Shown piece after piece: positions 22,574 through 35,179 of a stretch of 64,000 bases of DNA. Under the pieces are notes generated by a model. It did no database searches, was not told where the DNA came from, and saw nothing but the letters and a program-made list of their open reading frames with translations. Within the stretch, counting starts at the first letter, position 1. The number at the start of each line of letters is the position of its first letter. The translations under genes were made by a program, and so were the position numbers. Source of the stretch: Sacculina carcini (lineage: Eukaryota > Arthropoda > Thecostraca > Sacculinidae); assembly GCA_916048095.2 (NCBI GenBank), contig OU696591.1, positions 2,876,001 through 2,940,000 on the forward strand, given 5' to 3'.

Positions 22574-22765
22574 TAATTGTACACTCGTGCTTGCGCACTA
22601 TATATACCACATATAAACCATCTCTCTTGAACATCTACAATGGCCGGACCGCGTAAGACTCTGCTCGAACCCCGAGGACCTCGGTTCGAATCCCAGCCAG
22701 GTAATAACTTTCTTCACTCAACACTAAACTCTACACACAAATAATCGAAATAAATTGGATGAATT
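22574..22765 (+). repeat. Cassette 39, consensus
   Basis: Core 22641-22703. It precedes the second phase-shifted tract. Confidence 0.97.
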
Positions 22766-23156
22766 AAAGAAAATAAAGAAAATAAAGAAAATAAAGAAAG
22801 TAAAGAAAATAAAGAAAATAAAGGAAATAAAGAAAATAAAGAAAATAAAGAAAATAAAGAAAATAAAGAAAATAAAGAAAATAAAGAAAATAAAGAAAAT
22901 AAAGAAAATAAAGAAAATAAAGAAAATAAAGAAAATAAAGAAAATAAAGAAAATAAAGAAAATAAAGAAAATAAAGAAAATAAAGAAAATAAAGAAAATA
23001 AAGAAAATAAATAAAGAAAATAAAGAAAATAAAGAAAATAAAGAAAATAAAGAAAATAAAGAAAATAAAGAAAATAAAGAAAATAAAGAAAATAAAGAAA
23101 ATAAAGAAAATAAAGAAAATAAAGAAAATAAAGAAAATAAAGAAAATAAAGAAAAT
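22766..23156 (+). repeat. Phase-shifted nonamer tract, 43 units + 4 bp
   Basis: AAAT at 23009-23012, after 27 units and before 16. Unit 4 is AAAGAAAGT and unit 7 AAAGGAAAT. Confidence 0.95.
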
Positions 23157-23348
23157 TTATTGTACACTCGTGCTTGCGCACTATATATACCACATATAAA
23201 CCATCCCTCTTCAACATCTACAATGGCCGGACCGCGTAAGACTCTGCTCGAACCCCGAGGACCTCGGTTCGAATCCCAGCCAGGTAATAACTTTCTTCAC
23301 TCAACACTAAACTCTACACACAAATAATCGAAATAAATTGGATGAATT
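23157..23348 (+). repeat. Cassette 40, left-edge A2T, T50C, G56C
   Basis: Core 23224-23286. It reads CCATCCCTCTTCAAC upstream of the core. Then 25 nonamers (23349-23573), unit 6 being AAAGAAAAA. Confidence 0.97.
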
Positions 23349-23573
23349 AAAGAAAATAAAGAAAATAAAGAAAATAAAGAAAATAAAGAAAATAAAGAAA
23401 AAAAAGAAAATAAAGAAAATAAAGAAAATAAAGAAAATAAAGAAAATAAAGAAAATAAAGAAAATAAAGAAAATAAAGAAAATAAAGAAAATAAAGAAAA
23501 TAAAGAAAATAAAGAAAATAAAGAAAATAAAGAAAATAAAGAAAATAAAGAAAATAAAGAAAATAAAGAAAAT

Positions 23574-23765
23574 TAATTGTACACTCGTGCTTGCGCACTA
23601 TATATACCACATATAAACCATCTCTCTTGAACATCTACAATGGCCGGACCGCGTAAGACTCTGCTCGAACCCCGAGGACCTCGGTTCGAATCCCAGCCAG
23701 GTAATAACTTTCTTCACTCAACACTAAACTCTACACACAAATAATCGAAATAAATTGGATGAATT
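23574..23765 (+). repeat. Cassette 41, consensus
   Basis: Core 23641-23703. Then 56 nonamers (23766-24269) with ATAGAAAAT and GAAGAAAAT near 23874-23900. Confidence 0.97.
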
Positions 23766-24269
23766 AAAGAAAATAAAGAAAATAAAGAAAATAAAGAAAA
23801 TAAAGAAAATAAAGAAAATAAAGAAAATAAAGAAAATAAAGAAAATAAAGAAAATAAAGAAAATAAAGAAAATATAGAAAATAAAGAAAATGAAGAAAAT
23901 AAAGAAAATAAAGAAAATAAAGAAAATAAAGAAAATAAAGAAAATAAAGAAAATAAAGAAAATAAAGAAAATAAAGAAAATAAAGAAAATAAAGAAAATA
24001 AAGAAAATAAAGAAAATAAAGAAAATAAAGAAAATAAAGAAAATAAAGAAAATAAAGAAAATAAAGAAAATAAAGAAAATAAAGAAAATAAAGAAAATAA
24101 AGAAAATAAAGAAAATAAAGAAAATAAAGAAAATAAAGAAAATAAAGAAAATAAAGAAAATAAAGAAAATAAAGAAAATAAAGAAAATAAAGAAAATAAA
24201 GAAAATAAAGAAAATAAAGAAAATAAAGAAAATAAAGAAAATAAAGAAAATAAAGAAAATAAAGAAAAT

Positions 24270-24461
24270 TTATTGTACACTCGTGCTTGCGCACTATATA
24301 TACCACATATAAACCATCTCTCTTCAACATCTACAATGGCCGGACCGCGTAAGACTCTGCTCGAACCCCGAGGACCTCGGTTCGAATCCCAGCCAGGTAA
24401 TAACTTTCTTCACTCAACACTAAACTCTACACACAAATAATCGAAATAAATTGGATGAATT
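24270..24461 (+). repeat. Cassette 42, left-edge A2T, G56C
   Basis: Core 24337-24399. Then 29 nonamers (24462-24722) with the AAAGAAAAC pair followed by GAAGAAAAT, the mark of this family. Confidence 0.97.
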
Positions 24462-24722
24462 AAAGAAAATAAAGAAAATAAAGAAAATAAAGAAAATAAA
24501 GAAAATAAAGAAAATAAAGAAAATAAAGAAAATAAAGAAAATAAAGAAAATAAAGAAAATAAAGAAAACAAAGAAAACAAAGAAAATAAAGAAAATGAAG
24601 AAAATAAAGAAAATAAAGAAAATAAAGAAAATAAAGAAAATAAAGAAAATAAAGAAAATAAAGAAAATAAAGAAAATAAAGAAAATAAAGAAAATAAAGA
24701 AAATAAAGAAAATAAAGAAAAT

Positions 24723-24914
24723 TAATTGTACACTCGTGCTTGCGCACTATATATACCACATATAAACCATCTCTCTTGAACATCTACAATGGCCGGACCG
24801 CGTAAGACTCTGCTCGAACCCCGAGGACCTCGGTTCGAATCCCAGCCAGGTAATAACTTTCTTCACTCAACACTAAACTCTACACACAAATAATCGAAAT
24901 AAATTGGATGAATT
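24723..24914 (+). repeat. Cassette 43, consensus
   Basis: Core 24790-24852. Then 45 nonamers (24915-25319) with ATAGAAAAT at unit 13 and AAAGAAGAT near 25185. Confidence 0.97.
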
Positions 24915-25319
24915 AAAGAAAATAAAGAAAATAAAGAAAATAAAGAAAATAAAGAAAATAAAGAAAATAAAGAAAATAAAGAAAATAAAGAAAATAAAGA
25001 AAATAAAGAAAATAAAGAAAATATAGAAAATAAAGAAAATAAAGAAAATAAAGAAAATAAAGAAAATAAAGAAAATAAAGAAAATAAAGAAAATAAAGAA
25101 AATAAAGAAAATAAAGAAAATAAAGAAAATAAAGAAAATAAAGAAAATAAAGAAAATAAAGAAAATAAAGAAAATAAAGAAGATAAAGAAAATAAAGAAA
25201 ATAAAGAAAATAAAGAAAATAAAGAAAATAAAGAAAATAAAGAAAATAAAGAAAATAAAGAAAATAAAGAAAATAAAGAAAATAAAGAAAATAAAGAAAA
25301 TAAAGAAAATAAAGAAAAT

Positions 25320-25511
25320 TAATTGTACACTCGTGCTTGCGCACTATATATACCACATATAAGCCATCTCTCTTGAACATCTACAATGGCCGGACCGCGT
25401 AAGACTCTGCTCGAACCCCGAGGACCTCGGTTCGAATCCCAGCCAGGTAATAACTTTCTTCACTCAACACTAAACTCTACACACAAATAATCGAAATAAA
25501 TTGGATGAATT
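25320..25511 (+). repeat. Cassette 44, ATAAGCC
   Basis: Core 25387-25449. Then 23 nonamers (25512-25718). Confidence 0.97.
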
Positions 25512-25718
25512 AAAGAAAATAAAGAAAATAAAGAAAATAAAGAAAATAAAGAAAATAAAGAAAATAAAGAAAATAAAGAAAATAAAGAAAATAAAGAAAA
25601 TAAAGAAAATAAAGAAAATAAAGAAAATAAAGAAAATAAAGAAAATAAAGAAAATAAAGAAAATAAAGAAAATAAAGAAAATAAAGAAAATAAAGAAAAT
25701 AAAGAAAATAAAGAAAAT

Positions 25719-25910
25719 TAATTGTACACTCGTGCTTGCGCACTATATATACCACATATAAACCATCTCTCTTGAACATCTACAATATCCGGACCGCGTA
25801 AGACTCTGCTCGAACCCCGAGGACCTCGGTTCGAATCCCAGCCAGGTAATAACTTTCTTCACTCAACACTAAACTCTACACACAAATAATCGAAATAAAT
25901 TGGATGAATT
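25719..25910 (+). repeat. Cassette 45, G2A and G3T (ATG lost)
   Basis: Core 25786-25848. Second of two copies with ATA for ATG. Then 12 nonamers (25911-26018), here without the usual GAAGAAAAT. Confidence 0.97.
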
Positions 25911-26018
25911 AAAGAAAATAAAGAAAATAAAGAAAATAAAGAAAATAAAGAAAATAAAGAAAATAAAGAAAATAAAGAAAATAAAGAAAATAAAGAAAAT
26001 AAAGAAAATAAAGAAAAT

Positions 26019-26210
26019 TAATTGTACACTCGTGCTTGCGCACTATATATACCACATATAAACCATCTCTCTTGAACATCTACAATGGTCGGACCGCGTA
26101 AGACTCTGCTCGAACCCCGAGGACCTCGGTTCGAATCCCAGCCAGGTAATAACTTTCTTCACTCAACACTAAACTCTACACACAAATAATCGAAATAAAT
26201 TGGATGAATT
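26019..26210 (+). repeat. Cassette 46, C4T
   Basis: Core 26086-26148. Then 50 nonamers (26211-26660) with three GAAGAAAAT. Confidence 0.97.
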
Positions 26211-26660
26211 AAAGAAAATAAAGAAAATAAAGAAAATAAAGAAAATAAAGAAAATAAAGAAAATAAAGAAAATAAAGAAAATAAAGAAAATAAAGAAAAT
26301 AAAGAAAATAAAGAAAATGAAGAAAATGAAGAAAATAAAGAAAATGAAGAAAATAAAGAAAATAAAGAAAATAAAGAAAATAAAGAAAATAAAGAAAATA
26401 AAGAAAATAAAGAAAATAAAGAAAATAAAGAAAATAAAGAAAATAAAGAAAATAAAGAAAATAAAGAAAATAAAGAAAATAAAGAAAATAAAGAAAATAA
26501 AGAAAATAAAGAAAATAAAGAAAATAAAGAAAATAAAGAAAATAAAGAAAATAAAGAAAATAAAGAAAATAAAGAAAATAAAGAAAATAAAGAAAATAAA
26601 GAAAATAAAGAAAATAAAGAAAATAAAGAAAATAAAGAAAATAAAGAAAATAAAGAAAAT

Positions 26661-26852
26661 TAATTGTACACTCGTGCTTGCGCACTATATATACCACATA
26701 TAAACCATCTCTCTTCAACATCTACAATGGCCGGACCGCGTGAGACTCTGCTCGAACCCCGAAGACCTCGGTTCGAATCCCAGCCAGGTAATAACTTTCT
26801 TCACTCAACACTAAACTCTACACACAAATAATCGAAATAAATTGGATGAATT
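26661..26852 (+). repeat. Cassette 47, G56C, A15G, G36A
   Basis: Core 26728-26790. Then 63 nonamers (26853-27419) with four GAAGAAAAT. Confidence 0.97.
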
Positions 26853-27419
26853 AAAGAAAATAAAGAAAATAAAGAAAATAAAGAAAATAAAGAAAATAAA
26901 GAAAATAAAGAAAATAAAGAAAATAAAGAAAATAAAGAAAATAAAGAAAATAAAGAAAATAAAGAAAATGAAGAAAATGAAGAAAATAAAGAAAATGAAG
27001 AAAATAAAGAAAATAAAGAAAATAAAGAAAATAAAGAAAATGAAGAAAATAAAGAAAATAAAGAAAATAAAGAAAATAAAGAAAATAAAGAAAATAAAGA
27101 AAATAAAGAAAATAAAGAAAATAAAGAAAATAAAGAAAATAAAGAAAATAAAGAAAATAAAGAAAATAAAGAAAATAAAGAAAATAAAGAAAATAAAGAA
27201 AATAAAGAAAATAAAGAAAATAAAGAAAATAAAGAAAATAAAGAAAATAAAGAAAATAAAGAAAATAAAGAAAATAAAGAAAATAAAGAAAATAAAGAAA
27301 ATAAAGAAAATAAAGAAAATAAAGAAAATAAAGAAAATAAAGAAAATAAAGAAAATAAAGAAAATAAAGAAAATAAAGAAAATAAAGAAAATAAAGAAAA
27401 TAAAGAAAATAAAGAAAAT

Positions 27420-27611
27420 TTATTGTACACTCGTGCTTGCGCACTATATATACCACATATAAACCATCTCTCTTCAACATCTACAATGGCCGGACCGCGT
27501 AAGACTCTGCTCGAACCCCGAGGACCTCGGTTCGAATCCCAGCCAGGTAATAACTTTCTTCACTCAACACTAAACTCTACACACAAATAATCGAAATAAA
27601 TTGGATGAATT
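27420..27611 (+). repeat. Cassette 48, left-edge A2T, G56C
   Basis: Core 27487-27549. Then 36 nonamers (27612-27935) with AAAGAAAAC twice, AAAGAAAAG and GAAGAAAAT in a row. Confidence 0.97.
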
Positions 27612-27935
27612 AAAGAAAATAAAGAAAATAAAGAAAATAAAGAAAATAAAGAAAATAAAGAAAATAAAGAAAATAAAGAAAATAAAGAAAATAAAGAAAA
27701 TAAAGAAAATAAAGAAAATAAAGAAAATAAAGAAAATAAAGAAAATAAAGAAAATAAAGAAAATAAAGAAAACAAAGAAAACAAAGAAAAGAAAGAAAAT
27801 GAAGAAAATAAAGAAAATAAAGAAAATAAAGAAAATAAAGAAAATAAAGAAAATAAAGAAAATAAAGAAAATAAAGAAAATAAAGAAAATAAAGAAAATA
27901 AAGAAAATAAAGAAAATAAAGAAAATAAAGAAAAT

Positions 27936-28127
27936 TAATTGTACACTCGTGCTTGCGCACTATATATACCACATATAAACCATCTCTCTTGAACATCTAC
28001 AATGGCCGGACCGCGTAAGACTCTGCTCGAACCCCGAGGACCTCGGTTCGAATCCCAGCCAGGTAATAACTTTCTTCACTCAACACTAAACTCTACACAC
28101 AAATAATCGAAATAAATTGGATGAATT
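27936..28127 (+). repeat. Cassette 49, consensus
   Basis: Core 28003-28065. Then 46 nonamers (28128-28541) with ATAGAAAAT and AAAGAAGAT. Confidence 0.97.
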
Positions 28128-28541
28128 AAAGAAAATAAAGAAAATAAAGAAAATAAAGAAAATAAAGAAAATAAAGAAAATAAAGAAAATAAAGAAAATA
28201 AAGAAAATAAAGAAAATAAAGAAAATAAAGAAAATATAGAAAATAAAGAAAATAAAGAAAATAAAGAAAATAAAGAAAATAAAGAAAATAAAGAAAATAA
28301 AGAAAATAAAGAAAATAAAGAAAATAAAGAAAATAAAGAAAATAAAGAAAATAAAGAAAATAAAGAAAATAAAGAAAATAAAGAAAATAAAGAAAATAAA
28401 GAAGATAAAGAAAATAAAGAAAATAAAGAAAATAAAGAAAATAAAGAAAATAAAGAAAATAAAGAAAATAAAGAAAATAAAGAAAATAAAGAAAATAAAG
28501 AAAATAAAGAAAATAAAGAAAATAAAGAAAATAAAGAAAAT

Positions 28542-28733
28542 TAATTGTACACTCGTGCTTGCGCACTATATATACCACATATAAGCCATCTCTCTTGAAC
28601 ATCTACAATGGCCGGACCGCGTAAGACTCTGCTCGAATCCCGAGGACCTCGGTTCGAATCCCAGCCAGGTAATAACTTTCTTCACTCAACACTAAACTCT
28701 ACACACAAATAATCGAAATAAATTGGATGAATT
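28542..28733 (+). repeat. Cassette 50, ATAAGCC, C30T
   Basis: Core 28609-28671, the first copy of C30T from the left. Then 19 nonamers (28734-28904). Confidence 0.97.
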
Positions 28734-28904
28734 AAAGAAAATAAAGAAAATAAAGAAAATAAAGAAAATAAAGAAAATAAAGAAAATAAAGAAAATAAAG
28801 AAAATAAAGAAAATAAAGAAAATAAAGAAAATAAAGAAAATAAAGAAAATAAAGAAAATAAAGAAAATAAAGAAAATAAAGAAAATAAAGAAAATAAAGA
28901 AAAT

Positions 28905-29096
28905 TAATTGTACACTCGTGCTTGCGCACTATATATACCACATATAAACCATCTCTCTTGAACATCTACAATGGCCGGACCGCGTAAGACTCTGCTCGAA
29001 CCCCGAGGACCTCGGTTCGAATCCCAGCCAGGTAATAACTTTCTTCACTCAACACTAAACTCTACACACAAATAATCGAAATAAATTGGATGAATT
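28905..29096 (+). repeat. Cassette 51, consensus
   Basis: Core 28972-29034. Then 21 nonamers (29097-29285), one of them AAAGAAAAA. Confidence 0.97.
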
Positions 29097-29285
29097 AAAG
29101 AAAATAAAGAAAATAAAGAAAATAAAGAAAATAAAGAAAATAAAGAAAATAAAGAAAATAAAGAAAATAAAGAAAATAAAGAAAATAAAGAAAATAAAGA
29201 AAAAAAAGAAAATAAAGAAAATAAAGAAAATAAAGAAAATAAAGAAAATAAAGAAAATAAAGAAAATAAAGAAAATAAAGAAAAT

Positions 29286-29477
29286 TAATTGTACACTCGT
29301 GCTTGCGCACTATATATACCACATATAAACCATCTCTCTTGAACATCTACAATGTCCGGACCGCGTAAGACTCTGCTCGAACCCCGAGGACCTCGGTTCG
29401 AATCCCAGCCAGGTAATAACTTTCTTCACTCAACACTAAACTCTACACACAAATAATCGAAATAAATTGGATGAATT
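29286..29477 (+). repeat. Cassette 52, G3T
   Basis: Core 29353-29415. Then 12 nonamers (29478-29585). Confidence 0.97.
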
Positions 29478-29585
29478 AAAGAAAATAAAGAAAATAAAGA
29501 AAATAAAGAAAATAAAGAAAATAAAGAAAATAAAGAAAATAAAGAAAATAAAGAAAATGAAGAAAATAAAGAAAATAAAGAAAAT

Positions 29586-29777
29586 TAATTGTACACTCGT
29601 GCTTGCGCACTATATATACCACATATAAACCATCTCTCTTGAACATCTACAATGGTCGGACCGCGTAAGACTCTGCTCGAACCCCGAGGACCTCGGTTCG
29701 AATCCCAGCCAGGTAATAACTTTCTTCACTCAACACTAAACTCTACACACAAATAATCGAAATAAATTGGATGAATT
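29586..29777 (+). repeat. Cassette 53, C4T
   Basis: Core 29653-29715, the rightmost C4T copy. Then 52 nonamers (29778-30245). Confidence 0.97.
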
Positions 29778-30245
29778 AAAGAAAATAAAGAAAATAAAGA
29801 AAATAAAGAAAATAAAGAAAATAAAGAAAATAAAGAAAATAAAGAAAATAAAGAAAATAAAGAAAATAAAGAAAATAAAGAAAATGAAGAAAATGAAGAA
29901 AATAAAGAAAATGAAGAAAATAAAGAAAATAAAGAAAATAAAGAAAATAAAGAAAATAAAGAAAATAAAGAAAATAAAGAAAATAAAGAAAATAAAGAAA
30001 ATAAAGAAAATAAAGAAAATAAAGAAAATAAAGAAAATAAAGAAAATAAAGAAAATAAAGAAAATAAAGAAAATAAAGAAAATAAAGAAAATAAAGAAAA
30101 TAAAGAAAATAAAGAAAATAAAGAAAATAAAGAAAATAAAGAAAATAAAGAAAATAAAGAAAATAAAGAAAATAAAGAAAATAAAGAAAATAAAGAAAAT
30201 AAAGAAAATAAAGAAAATAAAGAAAATAAAGAAAATAAAGAAAAT

Positions 30246-30437
30246 TAATTGTACACTCGTGCTTGCGCACTATATATACCACATATAAACCATCTCTCTT
30301 CAACATCTACAATGGCCGGACCGCGTGAGACTCTGCTCGAACCCCGAAGACCTCGGTTCGAATCCCAGCCAGGTAATAACTTTCTTCACTCAACACTAAA
30401 CTCTACACACAAATAATCGAAATAAATTGGATGAATT
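30246..30437 (+). repeat. Cassette 54, G56C, A15G, G36A
   Basis: Core 30313-30375. Then 69 nonamers (30438-31058) with four GAAGAAAAT in its left part. Confidence 0.97.
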
Positions 30438-31058
30438 AAAGAAAATAAAGAAAATAAAGAAAATAAAGAAAATAAAGAAAATAAAGAAAATAAAGAAAAT
30501 AAAGAAAATAAAGAAAATAAAGAAAATAAAGAAAATAAAGAAAATAAAGAAAATGAAGAAAATGAAGAAAATAAAGAAAATGAAGAAAATAAAGAAAATA
30601 AAGAAAATAAAGAAAATAAAGAAAATGAAGAAAATAAAGAAAATAAAGAAAATAAAGAAAATAAAGAAAATAAAGAAAATAAAGAAAATAAAGAAAATAA
30701 AGAAAATAAAGAAAATAAAGAAAATAAAGAAAATAAAGAAAATAAAGAAAATAAAGAAAATAAAGAAAATAAAGAAAATAAAGAAAATAAAGAAAATAAA
30801 GAAAATAAAGAAAATAAAGAAAATAAAGAAAATAAAGAAAATAAAGAAAATAAAGAAAATAAAGAAAATAAAGAAAATAAAGAAAATAAAGAAAATAAAG
30901 AAAATAAAGAAAATAAAGAAAATAAAGAAAATAAAGAAAATAAAGAAAATAAAGAAAATAAAGAAAATAAAGAAAATAAAGAAAATAAAGAAAATAAAGA
31001 AAATAAAGAAAATAAAGAAAATAAAGAAAATAAAGAAAATAAAGAAAATAAAGAAAAT

Positions 31059-31250
31059 TAATTGTACACTCGTGCTTGCGCACTATATATACCACATATA
31101 AACCATCTCTCTTGAACATCTACAATGGCCGGACCGCGTAAGACTCTGCTCGAACCCCGAGGACCTCGGTTCGAATCCCAGCCAGGTAATAACTTTCTTC
31201 ACTCAACACTAAACTCTACACACAAATAATCGAAATAAATTGGATGAATT
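31059..31250 (+). repeat. Cassette 55, consensus
   Basis: Core 31126-31188. It precedes the third phase-shifted tract. Confidence 0.97.
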
Positions 31251-31623
31251 AAAGAAAATAAAGAAAATAAAGAAAATAAAGAAAGTAAAGAAAATAAAGA
31301 AAATAAAGGAAATAAAGAAAATAAAGAAAATAAAGAAAATAAAGAAAATAAAGAAAATAAAGAAAATAAAGAAAATAAAGAAAATAAAGAAAATAAAGAA
31401 AATAAAGAAAATAAAGAAAATAAAGAAAATAAAGAAAATAAAGAAAATAAAGAAAATAAAGAAAATAAAGAAAATAAAGAAAATAAAGAAAATAAATAAA
31501 GAAAATAAAGAAAATAAAGAAAATAAAGAAAATAAAGAAAATAAAGAAAATAAAGAAAATAAAGAAAATAAAGAAAATAAAGAAAATAAAGAAAATAAAG
31601 AAAATAAAGAAAATAAAGAAAAT
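31251..31623 (+). repeat. Phase-shifted nonamer tract, 41 units + 4 bp
   Basis: AAAT at 31494-31497, after 27 units and before 14. Units 4 and 7 are AAAGAAAGT and AAAGGAAAT. Confidence 0.95.
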
Positions 31624-31815
31624 TTATTGTACACTCGTGCTTGCGCACTATATATACCACATATAAACCATCTCTCTTCAACATCTACAATGGCCGGACC
31701 GCGTAAGACTCTGCTCGAACCCCGAGGACCTCGGTTCGAATCCCAGCCAGGTAATAACTTTCTTCACTCAACACTAAACTCTACACACAAATAATCGAAA
31801 TAAATTGGATGAATT
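31624..31815 (+). repeat. Cassette 56, left-edge A2T, G56C
   Basis: Core 31691-31753. Then 21 nonamers (31816-32004). Confidence 0.97.
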
Positions 31816-32004
31816 AAAGAAAATAAAGAAAATAAAGAAAATAAAGAAAATAAAGAAAATAAAGAAAATAAAGAAAATAAAGAAAATAAAGAAAATAAAG
31901 AAAATAAAGAAAATAAAGAAAATAAAGAAAATAAAGAAAATAAAGAAAATAAAGAAAATAAAGAAAATAAAGAAAATAAAGAAAATAAAGAAAATAAAGA
32001 AAAT

Positions 32005-32196
32005 TAATTGTACACTCGTGCTTGCGCACTATATATACCACATATAAACCATCTCTCTTGAACATCTACAATGGCCGGACCGCGTAAGACTCTGCTCGAA
32101 CCCCGAGGACCTCGGTTCGAATCCCAGCCAGGTAATAACTTTCTTCACTCAACACTAAACTCTACACACAAATAATCGAAATAAATTGGATGAATT
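32005..32196 (+). repeat. Cassette 57, consensus
   Basis: Core 32072-32134. Then 54 nonamers (32197-32682) with ATAGAAAAT and GAAGAAAAT as after cassette 41. Confidence 0.97.
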
Positions 32197-32682
32197 AAAG
32201 AAAATAAAGAAAATAAAGAAAATAAAGAAAATAAAGAAAATAAAGAAAATAAAGAAAATAAAGAAAATAAAGAAAATAAAGAAAATAAAGAAAATAAAGA
32301 AAATATAGAAAATAAAGAAAATGAAGAAAATAAAGAAAATAAAGAAAATAAAGAAAATAAAGAAAATAAAGAAAATAAAGAAAATAAAGAAAATAAAGAA
32401 AATAAAGAAAATAAAGAAAATAAAGAAAATAAAGAAAATAAAGAAAATAAAGAAAATAAAGAAAATAAAGAAAATAAAGAAAATAAAGAAAATAAAGAAA
32501 ATAAAGAAAATAAAGAAAATAAAGAAAATAAAGAAAATAAAGAAAATAAAGAAAATAAAGAAAATAAAGAAAATAAAGAAAATAAAGAAAATAAAGAAAA
32601 TAAAGAAAATAAAGAAAATAAAGAAAATAAAGAAAATAAAGAAAATAAAGAAAATAAAGAAAATAAAGAAAATAAAGAAAAT

Positions 32683-32874
32683 TTATTGTACACTCGTGCT
32701 TGCGCACTATATATACCACATATAAACCATCTCTCTTGAACATCTACAATGGCCGGACCGCGTAAGACTCTGCTCGAACCCCGAGGACCTCGGTTCGAAT
32801 CCCAGCCAGGTAATAACTTTCTTCACTCAACACTAAACTCTACACACAAATAATCGAAATAAATTGGATGAATT
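32683..32874 (+). repeat. Cassette 58, left-edge A2T
   Basis: Core 32750-32812. Offset 56 is the consensus G here. Then 34 nonamers (32875-33180) with the AAAGAAAAC pair. Confidence 0.97.
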
Positions 32875-33180
32875 AAAGAAAATAAAGAAAATAAAGAAAA
32901 TAAAGAAAATAAAGAAAATAAAGAAAATAAAGAAAATAAAGAAAATAAAGAAAATAAAGAAAATAAAGAAAATAAAGAAAATAAAGAAAATAAAGAAAAT
33001 AAAGAAAATAAAGAAAATAAAGAAAATAAAGAAAATAAAGAAAACAAAGAAAACAAAGAAAATAAAGAAAATGAAGAAAATAAAGAAAATAAAGAAAATA
33101 AAGAAAATAAAGAAAATAAAGAAAATAAAGAAAATAAAGAAAATAAAGAAAATAAAGAAAATAAAGAAAATAAAGAAAAT

Positions 33181-33372
33181 TAATTGTACACTCGTGCTTG
33201 CGCACTATATATACCACATATAAACCATCTCTCTTGAACATCTACAATGGCCGGACCGCGTAAGACTCTGCTCGAACCCCGAGGACCTCGGTTCGAATCC
33301 CAGCCAGGTAATAACTTTCTTCACTCAACACTAAACTCTACACACAAATAATCGAAATAAATTGGATGAATT
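33181..33372 (+). repeat. Cassette 59, consensus
   Basis: Core 33248-33310. Then 47 nonamers (33373-33795) with ATAGAAAAT, AAAGAAGAT and AAGGAAAAT. Confidence 0.97.
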
Positions 33373-33795
33373 AAAGAAAATAAAGAAAATAAAGAAAATA
33401 AAGAAAATAAAGAAAATAAAGAAAATAAAGAAAATAAAGAAAATAAAGAAAATAAAGAAAATAAAGAAAATAAAGAAAATATAGAAAATAAAGAAAATAA
33501 AGAAAATAAAGAAAATAAAGAAAATAAAGAAAATAAAGAAAATAAAGAAAATAAAGAAAATAAAGAAAATAAAGAAAATAAAGAAAATAAAGAAAATAAA
33601 GAAAATAAAGAAAATAAAGAAAATAAAGAAAATAAAGAAAATAAAGAAGATAAAGAAAATAAAGAAAATAAAGAAAATAAAGAAAATAAGGAAAATAAAG
33701 AAAATAAAGAAAATAAAGAAAATAAAGAAAATAAAGAAAATAAAGAAAATAAAGAAAATAAAGAAAATAAAGAAAATAAAGAAAATAAAGAAAAT

Positions 33796-33987
33796 TAATT
33801 GTACACTCGTGCTTGCGCACTATATATACCACATATAAGCCATCTCTCTTGAACATCTACAATGGCCGGACCGCGTAAGACTCTGCTCGAATCCCGAGGA
33901 CCTCGGTTCGAATCCCAGCCAGGTAATAACTTTCTTCACTCAACACTAAACTCTACACACAAATAATCGAAATAAATTGGATGAATT
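33796..33987 (+). repeat. Cassette 60, ATAAGCC, C30T
   Basis: Core 33863-33925. Then 20 nonamers (33988-34167). Confidence 0.97.
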
Positions 33988-34167
33988 AAAGAAAATAAAG
34001 AAAATAAAGAAAATAAAGAAAATAAAGAAAATAAAGAAAATAAAGAAAATAAAGAAAATAAAGAAAATAAAGAAAATAAAGAAAATAAAGAAAATAAAGA
34101 AAATAAAGAAAATAAAGAAAATAAAGAAAATAAAGAAAATAAAGAAAATAAAGAAAATAAAGAAAAT

Positions 34168-34359
34168 TAATTGTACACTCGTGCTTGCGCACTATATATA
34201 CCACATATAAACCATCTCTCTTGAACATCTACAATGGCCGGACCGCGTAAGACTCTGCTCGAACCCCGAGGACCTCGGTTCGAATCCCAGCCAGGTAATA
34301 ACTTTCTTCACTCAACACTAAACTCTACACACAAATAATCGAAATAAATTGGATGAATT
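34168..34359 (+). repeat. Cassette 61, consensus
   Basis: Core 34235-34297. It precedes the fourth phase-shifted tract. Confidence 0.97.
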
Positions 34360-34660
34360 AAAGAAAATAAAGAAAATAAAGAAAATAAAGAAAGTAAAGA
34401 AAATAAAGAAAATAAAGGAAATAAAGAAAATAAAGAAAATAAAGAAAATAAAGAAAATAAAGAAAATAAAGAAAATAAAGAAAATAAAGAAAATAAATAA
34501 AATAAAGAAAATAAAGAAAATAAAGAAAATAAAGAAAATAAAGAAAATAAATAAAGAAAATAAAGAAAATAAAGAAAATAAAGAAAATAAAGAAAATAAA
34601 GAAAATAAAGAAAATAAAGAAAATAAAGAAAATAAAGAAAATAAAGAAAATAAAGAAAAT
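34360..34660 (+). repeat. Phase-shifted nonamer tract, 33 units + 4 bp
   Basis: AAAT at 34549-34552, after 21 units and before 12. Units 4 and 7 carry the family marks; one AAATAAAAT lies near 34495. Confidence 0.95.
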
Positions 34661-34852
34661 TAATTGTACACTCGTGCTTGCGCACTATATATACCACATA
34701 TAAACCATCTCTCTTCAACATCTACAATGGCCGGACCGCGTGAGACTCTGCTCGAACCCCGAAGACCTCGGTTCGAATCCCAGCCAGGTAATAACTTTCT
34801 TCACTCAACACTAAACTCTACACACAAATAATCGAAATAAATTGGATGAATT
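34661..34852 (+). repeat. Cassette 62, G56C, A15G, G36A
   Basis: Core 34728-34790. Then 15 nonamers (34853-34987), far shorter than after cassettes 35, 47 and 54. Confidence 0.97.
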
Positions 34853-34987
34853 AAAGAAAATAAAGAAAATAAAGAAAATAAAGAAAATAAAGAAAATAAA
34901 GAAAATAAAGAAAATAAAGAAAATAAAGAAAATAAAGAAAATAAAGAAAATAAAGAAAATAAAGAAAATAAAGAAAATAAAGAAAAT

Positions 34988-35179
34988 TAATTGTACACTC
35001 GTGCTTGCGCACTATATATACCACATATAAACCATCTCTCTTGAACATCTACAATGGCCGGACCGCGTAAGACTCTGCTCGAACCCCGAGGACCTCGGTT
35101 CGAATCCCAGCCAGGTAATAACTTTCTTCACTCAACACTAAACTCTACACACAAATAATCGAAATAAATTGGATGAATT
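34988..35179 (+). repeat. Cassette 63, consensus
   Basis: Core 35055-35117. It precedes the fifth phase-shifted tract. Confidence 0.97.

Larger units (their letters stand above)
19069..31623 (+). repeat. Higher-order family: short-tract cassette, C4T, then A15G/G36A
   Basis: The order [G3T or G2A/G3T, 12 units], [C4T, 50-52 units], [A15G/G36A, 55-69 units] occurs at cassettes 33-35, 45-47 and 52-54. Phase-shifted tracts follow in the first and third copy. Confidence 0.8.
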